From positions 1 through 48,183 of the forward strand of contig DAOOVD010000015.1 in NCBI GenBank assembly GCA_035369845.1: a DNA stretch of 48,183 nt. The letters run 5' to 3'. Below, one piece after another: positions 6,819 to 13,060 of the stretch. Source of the DNA: DAOOVD01 sp035369845. GTDB lineage: Bacteria; Bacillota; Desulfotomaculia; Desulfotomaculales; Pelotomaculaceae. Made by a program: the position numbers and the translations under genes. Within the stretch, counting starts at the first letter, position 1; each line of letters starts with the position of its first letter. The notes beneath the pieces were generated by a model. It was given only the letters and a program-made list of their open reading frames with translations. It was not told the origin of the DNA and searched no databases.

Positions 6819-7889
6819 TTAGAAAAATGCGCCCATGGCCGGCGGGGTCTGCACAGGAGACGTTCGCGGCTCAGACTGGTTCCGCCGGTCAATCTCGGCC
6901 TGCAGGTGTTTAAGCAGCGCCGGTTTGTCCAGGCCGGGCTTGCCCAAAATCGCCATGCGCTTGCCCGGAGAGACCCCGAGGATATCAAATGCGGTTTGCA
7001 AATCGGTATCAATGTCGTCCCGTGCTTTGCTGTAGCTGTCTAGGAAACTTTCCCCTTCCTCGGCAATCTGACGGTACTCAGCCTCGGAAACAGCCTTTTG
7101 CGTTTTCGCCGCCTTTTTCTTTTCCTTGCCCCCGGGTTGGGTGATCGGCGCCGGCGGCGCGTCAAGGGTAAATGGCTTTGTCTCGGGCTTGTTCAGTACA
7201 GCATCAGGGTAAAGGTCTTCTGGCCGCTCGTTTTCGTCTAGCGCCGGCATGAGTAGTTGCTGTGGAGTTTTGCGCGTATCTTCGAGGAGTTTAGAGAGAG
7301 TCACCGGTGCGACTAGGTCCAGGACGTAGACAGTTTTCTTTTTGCCGTCCGGGGCAACTTCCTGGGGTTTTAGTACCAGTTGCAGGGGAATCATGTGTAT
7401 GCGGTCCGCGACCGCTCGGATCATGTCTAAAGCGGAATTGATGTTGATGATGGAGTAGAAGCTCGTCGTATCTATCTGCCAGACACCGAGACCCGGAACT
7501 TTGGGAAGTAAAAACTGAAGGTTGGCCAAGCGCCGGCAGTGCTTTTTGGCGTACCATTCGCACTCGTCCGGGACGCACTCAATTTCAACCATTTCACCGT
7601 CTTGCCACATGGTAGCAGTTTCTCCGTCTCCCTTGCAGATTAGTCCGGTAGTCTGGTTGTACCTTTTGTACCACTGCGGGAAAAACAAGTTCTGGTCACT
7701 GACCGGGAACATGATATCTAGTACTCGGGGCTTTTCGCCATATACTTTCTGCACTTCCGGCGGACAGACAAAGTAATCAACCGCCTTCGGGTACTCTGCG
7801 CCTGTCCTCTGTGAAATTTCCTTTTCACCAAGCCGGATCTTGCCCAGCCTAGGCAGTCGGCGTATGTCAGAAACACCCTTTATTGCCAT
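6819..7889 (-). CDS. Gp3-type recombination directionality factor-like protein
   Basis: 356 residues from ATG 7889 (MAIKGVSDIRRLPRLGKIRL), with AAAGGTGAT just upstream; the longer frame is unsupported. The N-terminal block, including YPKAVDYFVCPPEV, VYGEKP, LDIMFPVSD and FFPQWYKRY, is what I associate with the phage family that includes phiC31 gp3 and is often annotated as hydrolase or metal-binding protein. gp3 controls the direction of serine integrases. CKGDGETATMW ... ECVPDECEWYAKKHCRRL holds several Cys that could bind metal. The C-terminal 130 residues are Pro/Lys-rich, then a helical tail. The integrase in view is a tyrosine recombinase, so the directionality role is uncertain; replication or annealing is an alternative. 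Confidence 0.6.
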   Translation of the reverse strand: MAIKGVSDIRRLPRLGKIRLGEKEISQRTGAEYPKAVDYFVCPPEVQKVYGEKPRVLDIMFPVSDQNLFFPQWYKRYNQTTGLICKGDGETATMWQDGEMVEIECVPDECEWYAKKHCRRLANLQFLLPKVPGLGVWQIDTTSFYSIININSALDMIRAVADRIHMIPLQLVLKPQEVAPDGKKKTVYVLDLVAPVTLSKLLEDTRKTPQQLLMPALDENERPEDLYPDAVLNKPETKPFTLDAPPAPITQPGGKEKKKAAKTQKAVSEAEYRQIAEEGESFLDSYSKARDDIDTDLQTAFDILGVSPGKRMAILGKPGLDKPALLKHLQAEIDRRNQSEPRTSPVQTPPAMGAFF

Positions 7890-7914
7890 AATCATCACCT
7901 TTCTTAACGGAGAT

Positions 7915-8007
7915 TCACTGAATAAAAAGATTTGCCGGGGCCGGAGCCCGCCGGCCCCGGCCAAAGTGAGTAGGGGGTTTAAAGGGGAAGGGGTATATTT
8001 TAGCCAT
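7915..8007 (-). CDS. 30-residue small ORF with strong ribosome binding site
   Basis: ATG 8007 follows AAGGAGG by 8 bases, the best ribosome binding site in this stretch. The frame gives MAKIYPFPFKPPTHFGRGRR plus ten more residues (Pro-, Ala- and Arg-rich) to TGA at 7915. It is coded between the XRE regulator and the gp3-like gene, in the operon direction. The GC-rich perfect hairpin 7934-7961 lies inside its C-terminal codons. It could be a real microprotein or a leader peptide affecting expression of the downstream gene. Confidence 0.5.
   Translation of the reverse strand: MAKIYPFPFKPPTHFGRGRRAPAPANLFIQ
7934..7961 (-). other. GC-rich 11-bp hairpin within the small ORF
   Basis: GCCGGGGCCGG (7934-7944) pairs perfectly with CCGGCCCCGGC (7951-7961) across a 6-base loop. 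In the leftward direction AAATCTTTTTATT follows, a poor T-run after three As. It could attenuate transcription into the gp3-like gene (ATG 7889) or simply stall ribosomes on the small ORF. Confidence 0.5.
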
Positions 8008-8028
8008 GTAATTGGCCTCCTTGACGGT

Positions 8029-8607
8029 TTATTTAGCCGATGATATACTTTTGTAAGAGAGATTTACTTGCGGCTTTGAAATGCCGCTTTTTTCTTTTTT
8101 CAAGTACCCTTTCCCCTCAAGCTCCGCCTGATGCTGGTCCCACATATCCGCCAGGCTGATACCGTATAGCCGGGCCAGTCTTGCGCATGTGTTTTCGCTG
8201 GCTGTTGTGCACTCGATGATCTCCAGCATCGTGTCCCGAATAGCCGCCCTGGCCTCTTCGCTGATTCTCTCCGGCGGCTGCATGAGCACCGGCATGATGC
8301 TTTTCAACGCGGCTATGGCCTCTTCCAGTTCTTCGATTGTTTTCATGGCGCAGGCCAACCTGTGGCCATCGATGCCATCCAGCCAGGGCGCCACGCACGG
8401 CCCGCCGGTGGCCTCCCGGCCCAGGGCCAGGTACAGCCTGCCGTCATCCATTTTCCTCGCCAATTTGGTACGCAGTACCTCGGTGATTCGCTTCCGCCCA
8501 TGCTCCCACTCACTGACCAGGCTTTCGCTGATGTGGAGCATTCCGGCTATCACCCGCCGCGCCCAGCCGCGTTCTTCCCGGACTTCCCGAAGTGCGATTC
8601 CTACCAC
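8029..8607 (-). CDS. XRE-type helix-turn-helix regulator of the element
   Basis: 192 residues from GTG 8607, which has AAAGGAGGGG 6 bases upstream; the GTG at 8613 lies too close. Residues 5-45 (ALREVREERGWARRVIAGML then ISESLVSEWEHGRKRI) form a lambda-repressor-like helix-turn-helix with the recognition helix SESLVSEWEHG. The remaining 140 residues are mostly helical (MKTIEELEEAIAALKSIM ...) with no peptidase or known ligand domain, so this is not a LexA-type repressor. It is the first regulator of the leftward operon that leads into the gp3-like, nuclease and replication genes, and two dyads lie just upstream; it may control that operon. Confidence 0.75.
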   Translation of the reverse strand: MVGIALREVREERGWARRVIAGMLHISESLVSEWEHGRKRITEVLRTKLARKMDDGRLYLALGREATGGPCVAPWLDGIDGHRLACAMKTIEELEEAIAALKSIMPVLMQPPERISEEARAAIRDTMLEIIECTTASENTCARLARLYGISLADMWDQHQAELEGKGYLKKEKSGISKPQVNLSYKSISSAK

Positions 8608-8703
8608 ATTCACCCCTCCTTTCGTGTGGTTTTACTTAGTTGTTTTGTACCATTACCGGGCGGTATAGTGATTGTAGATAGCCACCCTAACTTCGCCCCT
8701 CAC

Positions 8704-8729
8704 CCCCGGTCATGGTACCGTGGCCGGGG
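8704..8729. promoter_or_regulatory. 26-bp dyad upstream of the XRE gene
   Basis: CCCCGGTCATGGT / ACCGTGGCCGGGG: 11 of 13 positions symmetric about a central GGTACC. It lies about 100 bases before the regulator's start and has no T-run on either side, so an operator is more likely than a terminator. Confidence 0.4.
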
Positions 8730-8747
8730 AAATACCCCCTCCAGGCA

Positions 8748-8767
8748 ATTGAATATTAATATTCAAT
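8748..8767. other. Perfect 20-bp AT palindrome at the sprT-like stop
   Basis: ATTGAATATTAATATTCAAT is its own reverse complement over all 20 bases and contains the TAA of the SprT-like gene. It could extrude as a cruciform, protect the 3' end, or be a protein site; function unknown. Confidence 0.5.
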
Positions 8768-9367
8768 CAGTTCAATTTCGCATGATTTACATATCACTAT
8801 GATTCCTGGCTTCGATGCCCTCAGTTTAATCCCACACTTTGGGCACTCCATTTTAAAGCTATTTGATTTTTTCTTTGCGTTTTCAGGCACAGACCTGGCA
8901 ATTTTAAATGCTCCATCATCAACTTTAAAAGACTGGATTAATTTAACCACTTCTGGTTTTAGCTTGGGGTTAGACCAGCCGTATTTTTTACTTGGTGGCT
9001 CATCGTAGTAAAACCCGAATCGCTCTGCCGCCAATTTGAATTTCTTGTTGTGAAATGTACCATTCCGGGAACAATCCTTTACTTTTTGGATTGCATTATA
9101 GAGATGAACCATCTCATGAAGTAGGGTTTTCATTATATCTGTAACATCTCTGTCTATGTGTTCAGCCGTCAGGTTGATTTCGTACTTTCTAATTGTGTTA
9201 TCCTGATTTCGCCAGTATTCAACTGTACTACACCACCCAAACGCATTTCGTTTCCCTTTTGTTTGGATGGTAATAGCTGGCTCCGGTAGACTACCCCCGA
9301 AAAAATGATTGTTGAATAATTGAAAACAGCGGTGTAATTCATTTGTAGCTTGCTGGATGTTAGACAC
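8756..9367 (-). CDS. SprT-like zinc metalloprotease
   Basis: 203 residues. LLHEMVHLYN near residue 87 is the HExxH zincin motif of SprT/Spartan proteins, preceded by the typical RNAFGWCSTVEYW and INLTAEHIDR segments. A further His at FHNKKFKLAAERFG is the likely third ligand. The C-terminus CPKCGIKLRAS ... CKSCE is a four-Cys zinc ribbon, as in canonical SprT. Eukaryotic Spartan cleaves DNA-protein crosslinks; bacterial and phage SprT-like proteins are presumed to act on DNA-bound proteins. Start is GTG 9367 with GGAGATGATCTT upstream. It lies in the element's leftward operon just after a small membrane protein. Confidence 0.85.
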   Translation of the reverse strand: MSNIQQATNELHRCFQLFNNHFFGGSLPEPAITIQTKGKRNAFGWCSTVEYWRNQDNTIRKYEINLTAEHIDRDVTDIMKTLLHEMVHLYNAIQKVKDCSRNGTFHNKKFKLAAERFGFYYDEPPSKKYGWSNPKLKPEVVKLIQSFKVDDGAFKIARSVPENAKKKSNSFKMECPKCGIKLRASKPGIIVICKSCEIELIEY

Positions 9368-9371
9368 AAGA

Positions 9372-9599
9372 TCATCTCCCGGCCCACATCAAATAATACA
9401 AGTCCATCCAAACTTCCCGTGGCGTCATGCTCAATAGCCACGCCTGGAGCATCGTCGCCAGCACCCCCACCACGAACACCGTGCCCAAGACCACCATCGG
9501 CAGACACTTCCACCACCGCCATATCAGCCGCTTTCGCTTCTCAGGTTCCGGCAGTTTGCCGGTTATGGAAAACCGGATTGCTTCGCTGGTTAGCTTCAC
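9372..9599 (-). CDS. Small membrane protein of the element
   Basis: 75 residues from GTG 9599. A basic stretch (EPEKRKRLIWRWWK) is followed by a hydrophobic helix (CLPMVVLGTVFVVGVLATML) and a short C-terminal tail, so one transmembrane segment with the basic side probably inside. AGGGGG lies upstream of the start within the end of the preceding 58-residue gene. No family recognised; phage exclusion or holin-like roles are possible but unsupported. Confidence 0.6.
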   Translation of the reverse strand: MKLTSEAIRFSITGKLPEPEKRKRLIWRWWKCLPMVVLGTVFVVGVLATMLQAWLLSMTPREVWMDLYYLMWAGR

Positions 9600-9603
9600 G
9601 GCG

Positions 9604-9780
9604 TCATTTCCCCCTCTCTATCTCAACCATCTTGCCCATATTTCCATGCACTACCGGCCAGCCACCCTCGAGGACCAGCCGGACGTAGTCGGCGTGCGTT
9701 CTGTGCAGTACCTCGACAACCTTTTTGCCGTCGATGCGGTCGCCTTTTTGGACGTGCTCGATTGGGATGGTTTGTTTCAC
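9604..9780 (-). CDS. 58-residue hypothetical protein
   Basis: GTG 9780 is preceded by AAGGAGGTGACACC, a near-consensus site. The protein starts MKQTIPIEHVQKGDRIDGKK and continues with VVEVLHRTHADYVRLVLEGG, reading as a small beta-barrel of six short strands. Its TGA lies just before the GTG of the membrane-protein gene. Codon use and ribosome binding site argue that it is translated. Function unknown. Confidence 0.65.
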   Translation of the reverse strand: MKQTIPIEHVQKGDRIDGKKVVEVLHRTHADYVRLVLEGGWPVVHGNMGKMVEIERGK

Positions 9781-9792
9781 GGTGTCACCTCC

Positions 9793-10008
9793 TTACCTTG
9801 CAACCTTAAGCGTGCGCACTTTGGCAACTGACTTTTGTTCTTGTTCCGCCATCCACGCATCAAGTGTGGATTCCCGCAGTATGATCCTGGTCCCAACGCG
9901 GATATGCGGAATTTCCCCTCGTCTAATGGCCTCTCTGAGTTTTGTTTCACCCAGGGTGCCCTGGAAGTAATCGGTTAGCGCGGTTTTGATGGTGAATTTG
10001 CGGTCCAC
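9793..10008 (-). CDS. Excisionase-family / MerR-like small DNA-binding protein
   Basis: 71 residues from GTG 10008 with AGGAGGTG upstream. GETKLREAIRRGEIPHIRVG followed by TRIILRESTLDAWM is the signature of the HTH_17 / excisionase (winged-helix) family: helix, recognition helix, then a beta wing containing RVG. In an element with a tyrosine integrase, a protein of this kind can bend att DNA and favour excision (Xis), or act as a transcription factor. Its position, three genes after the Cro-like gene on the early leftward transcript, fits timing for excision at induction. Confidence 0.7.
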   Translation of the reverse strand: MDRKFTIKTALTDYFQGTLGETKLREAIRRGEIPHIRVGTRIILRESTLDAWMAEQEQKSVAKVRTLKVAR

Positions 10009-10022
10009 TTTGCATTCACCTC

Positions 10023-10217
10023 CTATCCCTCAGTGCCGGTCGGGGCTGGTTCTTTGCTGTTTTGCTTGTCATCAAAAAACCACACCCAATCAAAGCCCAG
10101 GACTGCGGCTATTTTTTTGGCAACCTCTACAGAGGGATTTGCATTACCATTCTCAATTACGGACAATTTACTTTGTCGGCCATCGTTTTCACCTCTTGTT
10201 TCACCCCCTCTGTTCAA
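10023..10217 (-). pseudogene. XRE helix-turn-helix remnant with frame-disrupted N-terminus
   Basis: The readable frame (TTG 10217, 64 residues) ends in a good XRE second half: RQSKLSVIENGNANPSVEVA, then KKIAAVLGFDWVWFF. The first helices are missing in this frame. Upstream, KRFFEQRG is readable in one frame and KQEVKTMADK in another, which together would rebuild the usual 'ExRGxxQEExAxxADx' segment; shifts would fall at a run of six Ts (near 10219), five Gs (near 10207) and near 10180. A 21-residue frame (ATG 10279 to TGA 10214) abuts it. I read this as a decayed repressor-like gene; a functional short protein from the TTG is less likely. Confidence 0.5.
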
Positions 10218-10279
10218 AAAATCGCTTCGTCGATATCCTCCAGCGCTGGCCCCAATGAATGCGGCAGCTGATTAATCAT

Positions 10280-10513
10280 TTAACTAACCTTTGAAACGGC
10301 TTCATATAATTCAGGGAACACTTCTTTCACCTCGGAGAAGCCGAACACTTTGACGATTAACATCAATTCCCAGTACCACCAATCACGATGACCATTGATT
10401 TTTAGGGTTAAAGAGTTTTCGGAGATGCCTATTCTTTTGGCCAGGTCTTTAATGCTCATATCATGTTCAACCAGCAGACCTTTGAGCCTCCGGCTTACAA
10501 CCCGCTTGCGCAT
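10280..10513 (-). CDS. Cro-like XRE regulator, first leftward gene of the switch
   Basis: 77 residues starting MRKRVVSRRLKGLLVEHDMS. IKDLAKRIGISENSLTLKIN is a clear helix-turn-helix, with GHRDWWYWELMLIVKVFGF completing the five-helix fold. It is a bare DNA-binding domain, the size of Cro or of small antirepressors. It is transcribed divergently from the CI-like gene through a region holding three matching operators, and its promoter (TTGACA, 17 bases, TAAAAT) is essentially consensus. GGAGGTGAGGTAA precedes the ATG. It probably commits the element to the replicative or excised state when the repressor is lost. Confidence 0.8.
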   Translation of the reverse strand: MRKRVVSRRLKGLLVEHDMSIKDLAKRIGISENSLTLKINGHRDWWYWELMLIVKVFGFSEVKEVFPELYEAVSKVS

Positions 10514-10529
10514 TTACCTCACCTCCAAA

Positions 10530-10608
10530 GTTTCCACTTATAAACATTTTAGCTTTTTTGTTTACAGTTGTCAACACGCTACATAAAAATAAATTTCCTG
10601 TCGGAAAC
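10530..10608. promoter_or_regulatory. Three 16-bp operators in the divergent switch
   Basis: Sites GTTTCCACTTATAAAC (10530-10545), GTTTACAGTTGTCAAC (10560-10575) and ATTTCCTGTCGGAAAC (10593-10608) fit the palindromic consensus GTTTMC-N4-GKMAAC. Centres are 30 and 33 bases apart, about three helical turns. The first covers the start region just after the leftward -10; the second contains the leftward -35; the third lies 7 bases before the rightward -35. This is the classic three-operator arrangement of a lysogeny switch. Binding protein is inferred to be the 10679 repressor and/or the Cro-like protein. Confidence 0.8.
10546..10574 (-). promoter_or_regulatory. Leftward (Cro-like) promoter
   Basis: Reading leftward: -35 TTGACA (10574-10569), 17-base spacer, -10 TAAAAT (10551-10546). 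The -35 lies inside the middle operator and the first operator starts right after the -10, so a bound repressor would block it. Confidence 0.8.
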
Positions 10609-10614
10609 TATTTC

Positions 10615-10643
10615 TTTACTTTTGTTTTTGATTATCGTAAAAT
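10615..10643 (+). promoter_or_regulatory. Rightward (repressor/integrase) promoter
   Basis: -35 TTTACT (10615-10620), 17-base spacer, -10 TAAAAT (10638-10643), 36 bases before the repressor ATG. The third operator ends 6 bases upstream of the -35, a position compatible with activation or autorepression. Confidence 0.65.
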
Positions 10644-10678
10644 GTACTAAGCACACAGGGATATGAGGAGTTGATAAC

Positions 10679-11044
10679 ATGTTGGGATCTATATTTCCCA
10701 TCAGGTTAAAGCAGGTCATGGACGAGAAGGGGATGAAGCCAGCGGAGCTGCATAGGCGTACAGGAGTAAGCAAGGGCACTATAAGCAAATATCTAAAATC
10801 ACCCAACAAAAAGAAACACGATGCGCTGATAGTCCTTAAATTTGCGAAGGCCCTGGACGTAAACTCTGAATGGCTGTATGGGTTTACCGATATAAGAAAA
10901 CCCTTCCATGAACCATCCATTGTAGATATTTATGGACAGTTATCTGAAGGCGGCAAAAAAGAGCTTCAAAGCTATGCGGCATACCTGCTTGATAAAGAAG
11001 CAGCTAAAGCCGGAGGTAACGGGCATGAGAACGGGGCATTATAA
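10679..11044 (+). CDS. CI-like XRE repressor of the element
   Basis: 121 residues. Residues 5-60 (PIRLKQVMDEKGMKPAELHR, then RTGVSKGTISKYLKSPNKK) form a standard lambda-type helix-turn-helix with recognition helix SKGTISKYL. DVNSEWLYGFTD closes the domain as in SinR/CI-like proteins. A C-terminal helix (LSEGGKKELQSYAAYLLDKE) may dimerise; there is no LexA-type peptidase, so induction would need an antirepressor or metalloprotease. TGAGGAGTTGATAAC supplies the ribosome binding site. The integrase start lies inside its last codons, so lysogeny maintenance and integration are co-expressed. Confidence 0.85.
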   Translation: MLGSIFPIRLKQVMDEKGMKPAELHRRTGVSKGTISKYLKSPNKKKHDALIVLKFAKALDVNSEWLYGFTDIRKPFHEPSIVDIYGQLSEGGKKELQSYAAYLLDKEAAKAGGNGHENGAL

Positions 11045-12125
11045 GCGCAAGGATGGCAGGTGGGAATCTTATATTATTTATCAAGACCCAGACACCGGGG
11101 AGGAGATAAAGAAAAGTTTCTATGGCAGAGCAAAGTATGGGTCTGATTCCAAACGGAAGCTAAATGCCTTCATCGAGAAGCTCGAGGCGGGGGACTATAG
11201 CGATATAAGAAAGGTTACGGTGGAGGCCTGGCTTAACAAATTTCTTAAGGTTTATTGTGCCGGCAGGGCACAAACAACTTTGGACGGATACCAGAATTAT
11301 ATTAATAATCATATCATACCTACTTTGGGAAAACTTAAGCTTGCTGAATTAAAACCCTTGCATATACAGCAGTTTTACAATCAGGAACGCGAGAAAGGAT
11401 ACAATGAAAAGACTATCCTGCAAGAACATCGTATTTTACACCGGGCTTTCAAGAAAGCCGTTGGCGATGGACTCATGGCCCGTAACCCCTGCGATGCGGT
11501 GGACGCCCCCAGTCCAGAGGAATATAAACCGACAATTTATACAGAGAAGCAATATGTTGCTTTATTGAATGCGCTCAGAGGCCACAGGATGGAGGCTATC
11601 ATCCTTCTGGCCGGCATGTGTGGCCTTCGCAGGGGAGAACTGCTTGGGCTGACATGGGAGGACATCGATCTTGAAAATGCGGTAGTGCATGTAAGAAACA
11701 CCCTTGTCCCCACATCAAAGGGTAACATTATAAAAGGACCCAAAAGCAAAACAAGCAATCGGGACGTGGCCATTCCCAGCAGCATTATCCTCCGGCTAAA
11801 ACAACTCAGGGGAATAGGTAAGCTGTTTACCAAGTCCAACGGCCAGGATTATAACCCCAGCACCGTGAGCCGACTGTTTAAGGAGTTCCTGAAGCGCAAC
11901 GGTTTGCCGCATATCAGACTACACGATTTGCGGCACTTTAACGGCACGATGATGCTTCGCTACGGTGTAACCGAACGGGAGGCATCAGCCAGGCTTGGGC
12001 ATAGCAACCTTTTAATGACGAAGAAATACCAGCACGTTGTCAAGGAAATGGACAAGCAGAGTGCTGATAAGCTAAATGGAATATTAAAAATCCATTGCCA
12101 AAAACAAGTCCAGCCGTCACCTTGA
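11025..12125 (+). CDS. int: Tyrosine recombinase (integrase) of the element
   Basis: 366 residues from ATG 11025, preceded by GGAGGTAACGGGC; the longer frame to 10932 merely shadows the repressor. The N-terminus (MRTGHYKRKDGRWESYIIY) is the AP2-like arm-binding domain of Tn916/phage-type integrases. A SAM-like core-binding domain follows (residues about 60-155: TVEAWLNKFLKVY ... ILHRAFKKAV). Catalytic residues are visible: Arg202 in GLRRGEL, Lys in KSKTSNRD, His300 and Arg303 in HDLRH, His326 in LGHSN and Tyr335 in KKYQHV. All six are intact, so the enzyme should be active. The attachment site, a tRNA-Leu 3' fragment, lies 180 bases downstream. Confidence 0.95.
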   Translation: MRTGHYKRKDGRWESYIIYQDPDTGEEIKKSFYGRAKYGSDSKRKLNAFIEKLEAGDYSDIRKVTVEAWLNKFLKVYCAGRAQTTLDGYQNYINNHIIPTLGKLKLAELKPLHIQQFYNQEREKGYNEKTILQEHRILHRAFKKAVGDGLMARNPCDAVDAPSPEEYKPTIYTEKQYVALLNALRGHRMEAIILLAGMCGLRRGELLGLTWEDIDLENAVVHVRNTLVPTSKGNIIKGPKSKTSNRDVAIPSSIILRLKQLRGIGKLFTKSNGQDYNPSTVSRLFKEFLKRNGLPHIRLHDLRHFNGTMMLRYGVTEREASARLGHSNLLMTKKYQHVVKEMDKQSADKLNGILKIHCQKQVQPSP

Positions 12126-12157
12126 CGGCTATGTTTTTGACGGCTAAATTGACGGCT
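12112..12157. repeat. TTGACGGCT repeats: integrase terminator and possible arm sites
   Basis: TTGACGGCT occurs directly at 12122, 12137 and 12149, with an inverted AGCCGTCA at 12112-12119. The inverted copy and the first direct copy form an 8-bp hairpin with a 3-base loop followed by ATGTTTTT, an intrinsic terminator overlapping the integrase stop. Two extra direct copies are not needed for termination. Short direct repeats between int and the att core are typical integrase arm-binding sites. Confidence 0.6.
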
Positions 12158-12180
12158 CAACTGACTTTTGAAATATTTAC

Positions 12181-12196
12181 GTTTACTATCGGAAAC
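12181..12196. promoter_or_regulatory. Fourth copy of the switch operator, beyond the integrase
   Basis: GTTTACTATCGGAAAC fits the switch consensus GTTTMC-N4-GKMAAC (arms GTTTaC / GGAAAC). It lies 56 bases after the integrase stop and 109 bases before the att fragment. The repressor may act here on an outward promoter or on recombination. Confidence 0.6.
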
Positions 12197-12304
12197 AAAA
12201 GTTAAAATATTGACAACAATAGTCATTTTAAAAACCAGTAAAATAGGCAATCCGGAAAGCCGCATAAATACAGGATTTCCGAATGGCAACAAAATTTCAA
12301 GGCA

Positions 12305-12366
12305 TGGGACTTAAAATCCTGGGGAGAGCGATCTCCGTACCGGTTCAATTCCGGTCTCGGGCACCA
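12305..12366 (+). other. tRNA-Leu (TAA) 3' fragment: att site and right end of the element
   Basis: The sequence reads as the 3' two-thirds of a tRNA-Leu: anticodon arm with loop CTTAAAA (anticodon TAA), long variable arm GGGGAGAGCGATCTCC, T-arm ACCGG-TTCAATT-CCGGT, acceptor 3' strand CTCGGGC, discriminator A and encoded CCA. The matching acceptor 5' strand (GCCCGAG) and D-arm are absent in the 80 bases upstream. This is the footprint of integration into a tRNA gene. The complete tRNA-Leu should lie at the other end of the element, left of base 1. Confidence 0.85.
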
Positions 12367-12440
12367 TTCAAACCTCTAATAACTCAGACCGTCAAAATTG
12401 AGAAATGAGAAGAAGGCAGCGCAGTAAAAAGGTGCCTTTC

Positions 12441-12477
12441 AAGAAACCCGTTATTGAAAACGGGCTTTCTGTTTTTC
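12441..12477 (+). terminator. Intrinsic terminator after the tRNA-Leu fragment
   Basis: AAGAAACCCGTT ... AACGGGCTTTCT pairs with one bulge, followed by GTTTTTC. It is probably the original terminator of the tRNA-Leu gene. Confidence 0.75.
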
Positions 12478-12731
12478 TGAACCACATAAGATTTAATAGC
12501 TACTTAGGTAGATGAAAAACCAGGGGGATTGACTTATTTTTGCTCCCATCCTTCAGATTACAGAAAAAGAAAAAACCCGACCTTTGCCGGATTCCTCTTC
12601 TCCTTCAGGTTGTGTTATTTCTGGTTTTCTTTCTCCTTGAGCGCACGCCGCTCAACAAAAGCCCTGCTTAAAAAAAGCGGACTTGGGGGAGGTGTGGATA
12701 TAAACCCTGATAAAGCCTGGAATCGAAATTA
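12478..12731. other. Gene-free stretch
   Basis: AT-rich, with a Phe/Ser-rich rightward frame (12529-12741) that lacks a ribosome binding site and looks spurious. A weak CCGGCAAAGGTCGGG hairpin with a leftward T-run at 12570-12592 could terminate leftward transcripts from 12911. Nothing else seen. Confidence 0.5.
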
Positions 12732-12911
12732 TCAGAAGTAGGAACCGCCTTTTGTAATAATCTGGGCCTGCACAAGCGAAATAAGACCAACAAGCTTGTC
12801 CAGAAAATCTTTTTGTACGCCGTCATCCAACTCATTATTGTTATTAACCTGCTTCTGATTCAACCATAAGGCAATACCCAGTAATTCCTGCATGGCTATA
12901 TCTTTCCTCAT
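12732..12911 (-). CDS. Small hypothetical protein
   Basis: 59 residues from ATG 12911 (MRKDIAMQELLGIALWLNQK), a leucine-rich helix, an Asn/Asp-rich turn and a second helix (FLDKLVGLISLVQAQIITK). AAGGGG lies about 13 bases upstream, rather far; a GTG at 12926 is an alternative. It stands alone just outside the element. The amphipathic helices look protein-like, but no family is recognised and it may not be expressed. Confidence 0.4.
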   Translation of the reverse strand: MRKDIAMQELLGIALWLNQKQVNNNNELDDGVQKDFLDKLVGLISLVQAQIITKGGSYF

Positions 12912-12989
12912 GCGAAAATCAGCCACCCCTTGATGTCAGAATCATTTTTGCAACTGTAGCCACCGCCCCCATTTATTCCAAAATACGGT

Positions 12990-13020
12990 AAAAAGAGAAA
13001 ACCCCCCTTTGGAAAAGGGG
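12990..13020 (-). terminator. Leftward intrinsic terminator
   Basis: Leftward reading: CCCCTTT, loop TCC, AAAGGGG, then GGTTTTCTCTTTTT. It terminates the 80-residue gene 13061-13303. Confidence 0.75.
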
Positions 13021-13060
13021 TATTGGATTTGCTGTCGGGAGGAAAATACTCCGGGGAGAC

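Noticed and set aside
10932..11024. N-terminal extension of the integrase
   Set aside because: It overlaps the repressor in another frame; GGAGGTAACGGGC and the usual MRTGHYKRK-type beginning mark ATG 11025.
12241..12366. Complete tRNA-Leu gene
   Set aside because: The acceptor 5' strand GCCCGAG and D-arm are missing upstream; only the 3' part is present.
12529..12741. Rightward 70-codon ORF next to the att site
   Set aside because: Phe/Ser-rich, no ribosome binding site and no family resemblance; it reads across a weak leftward hairpin.
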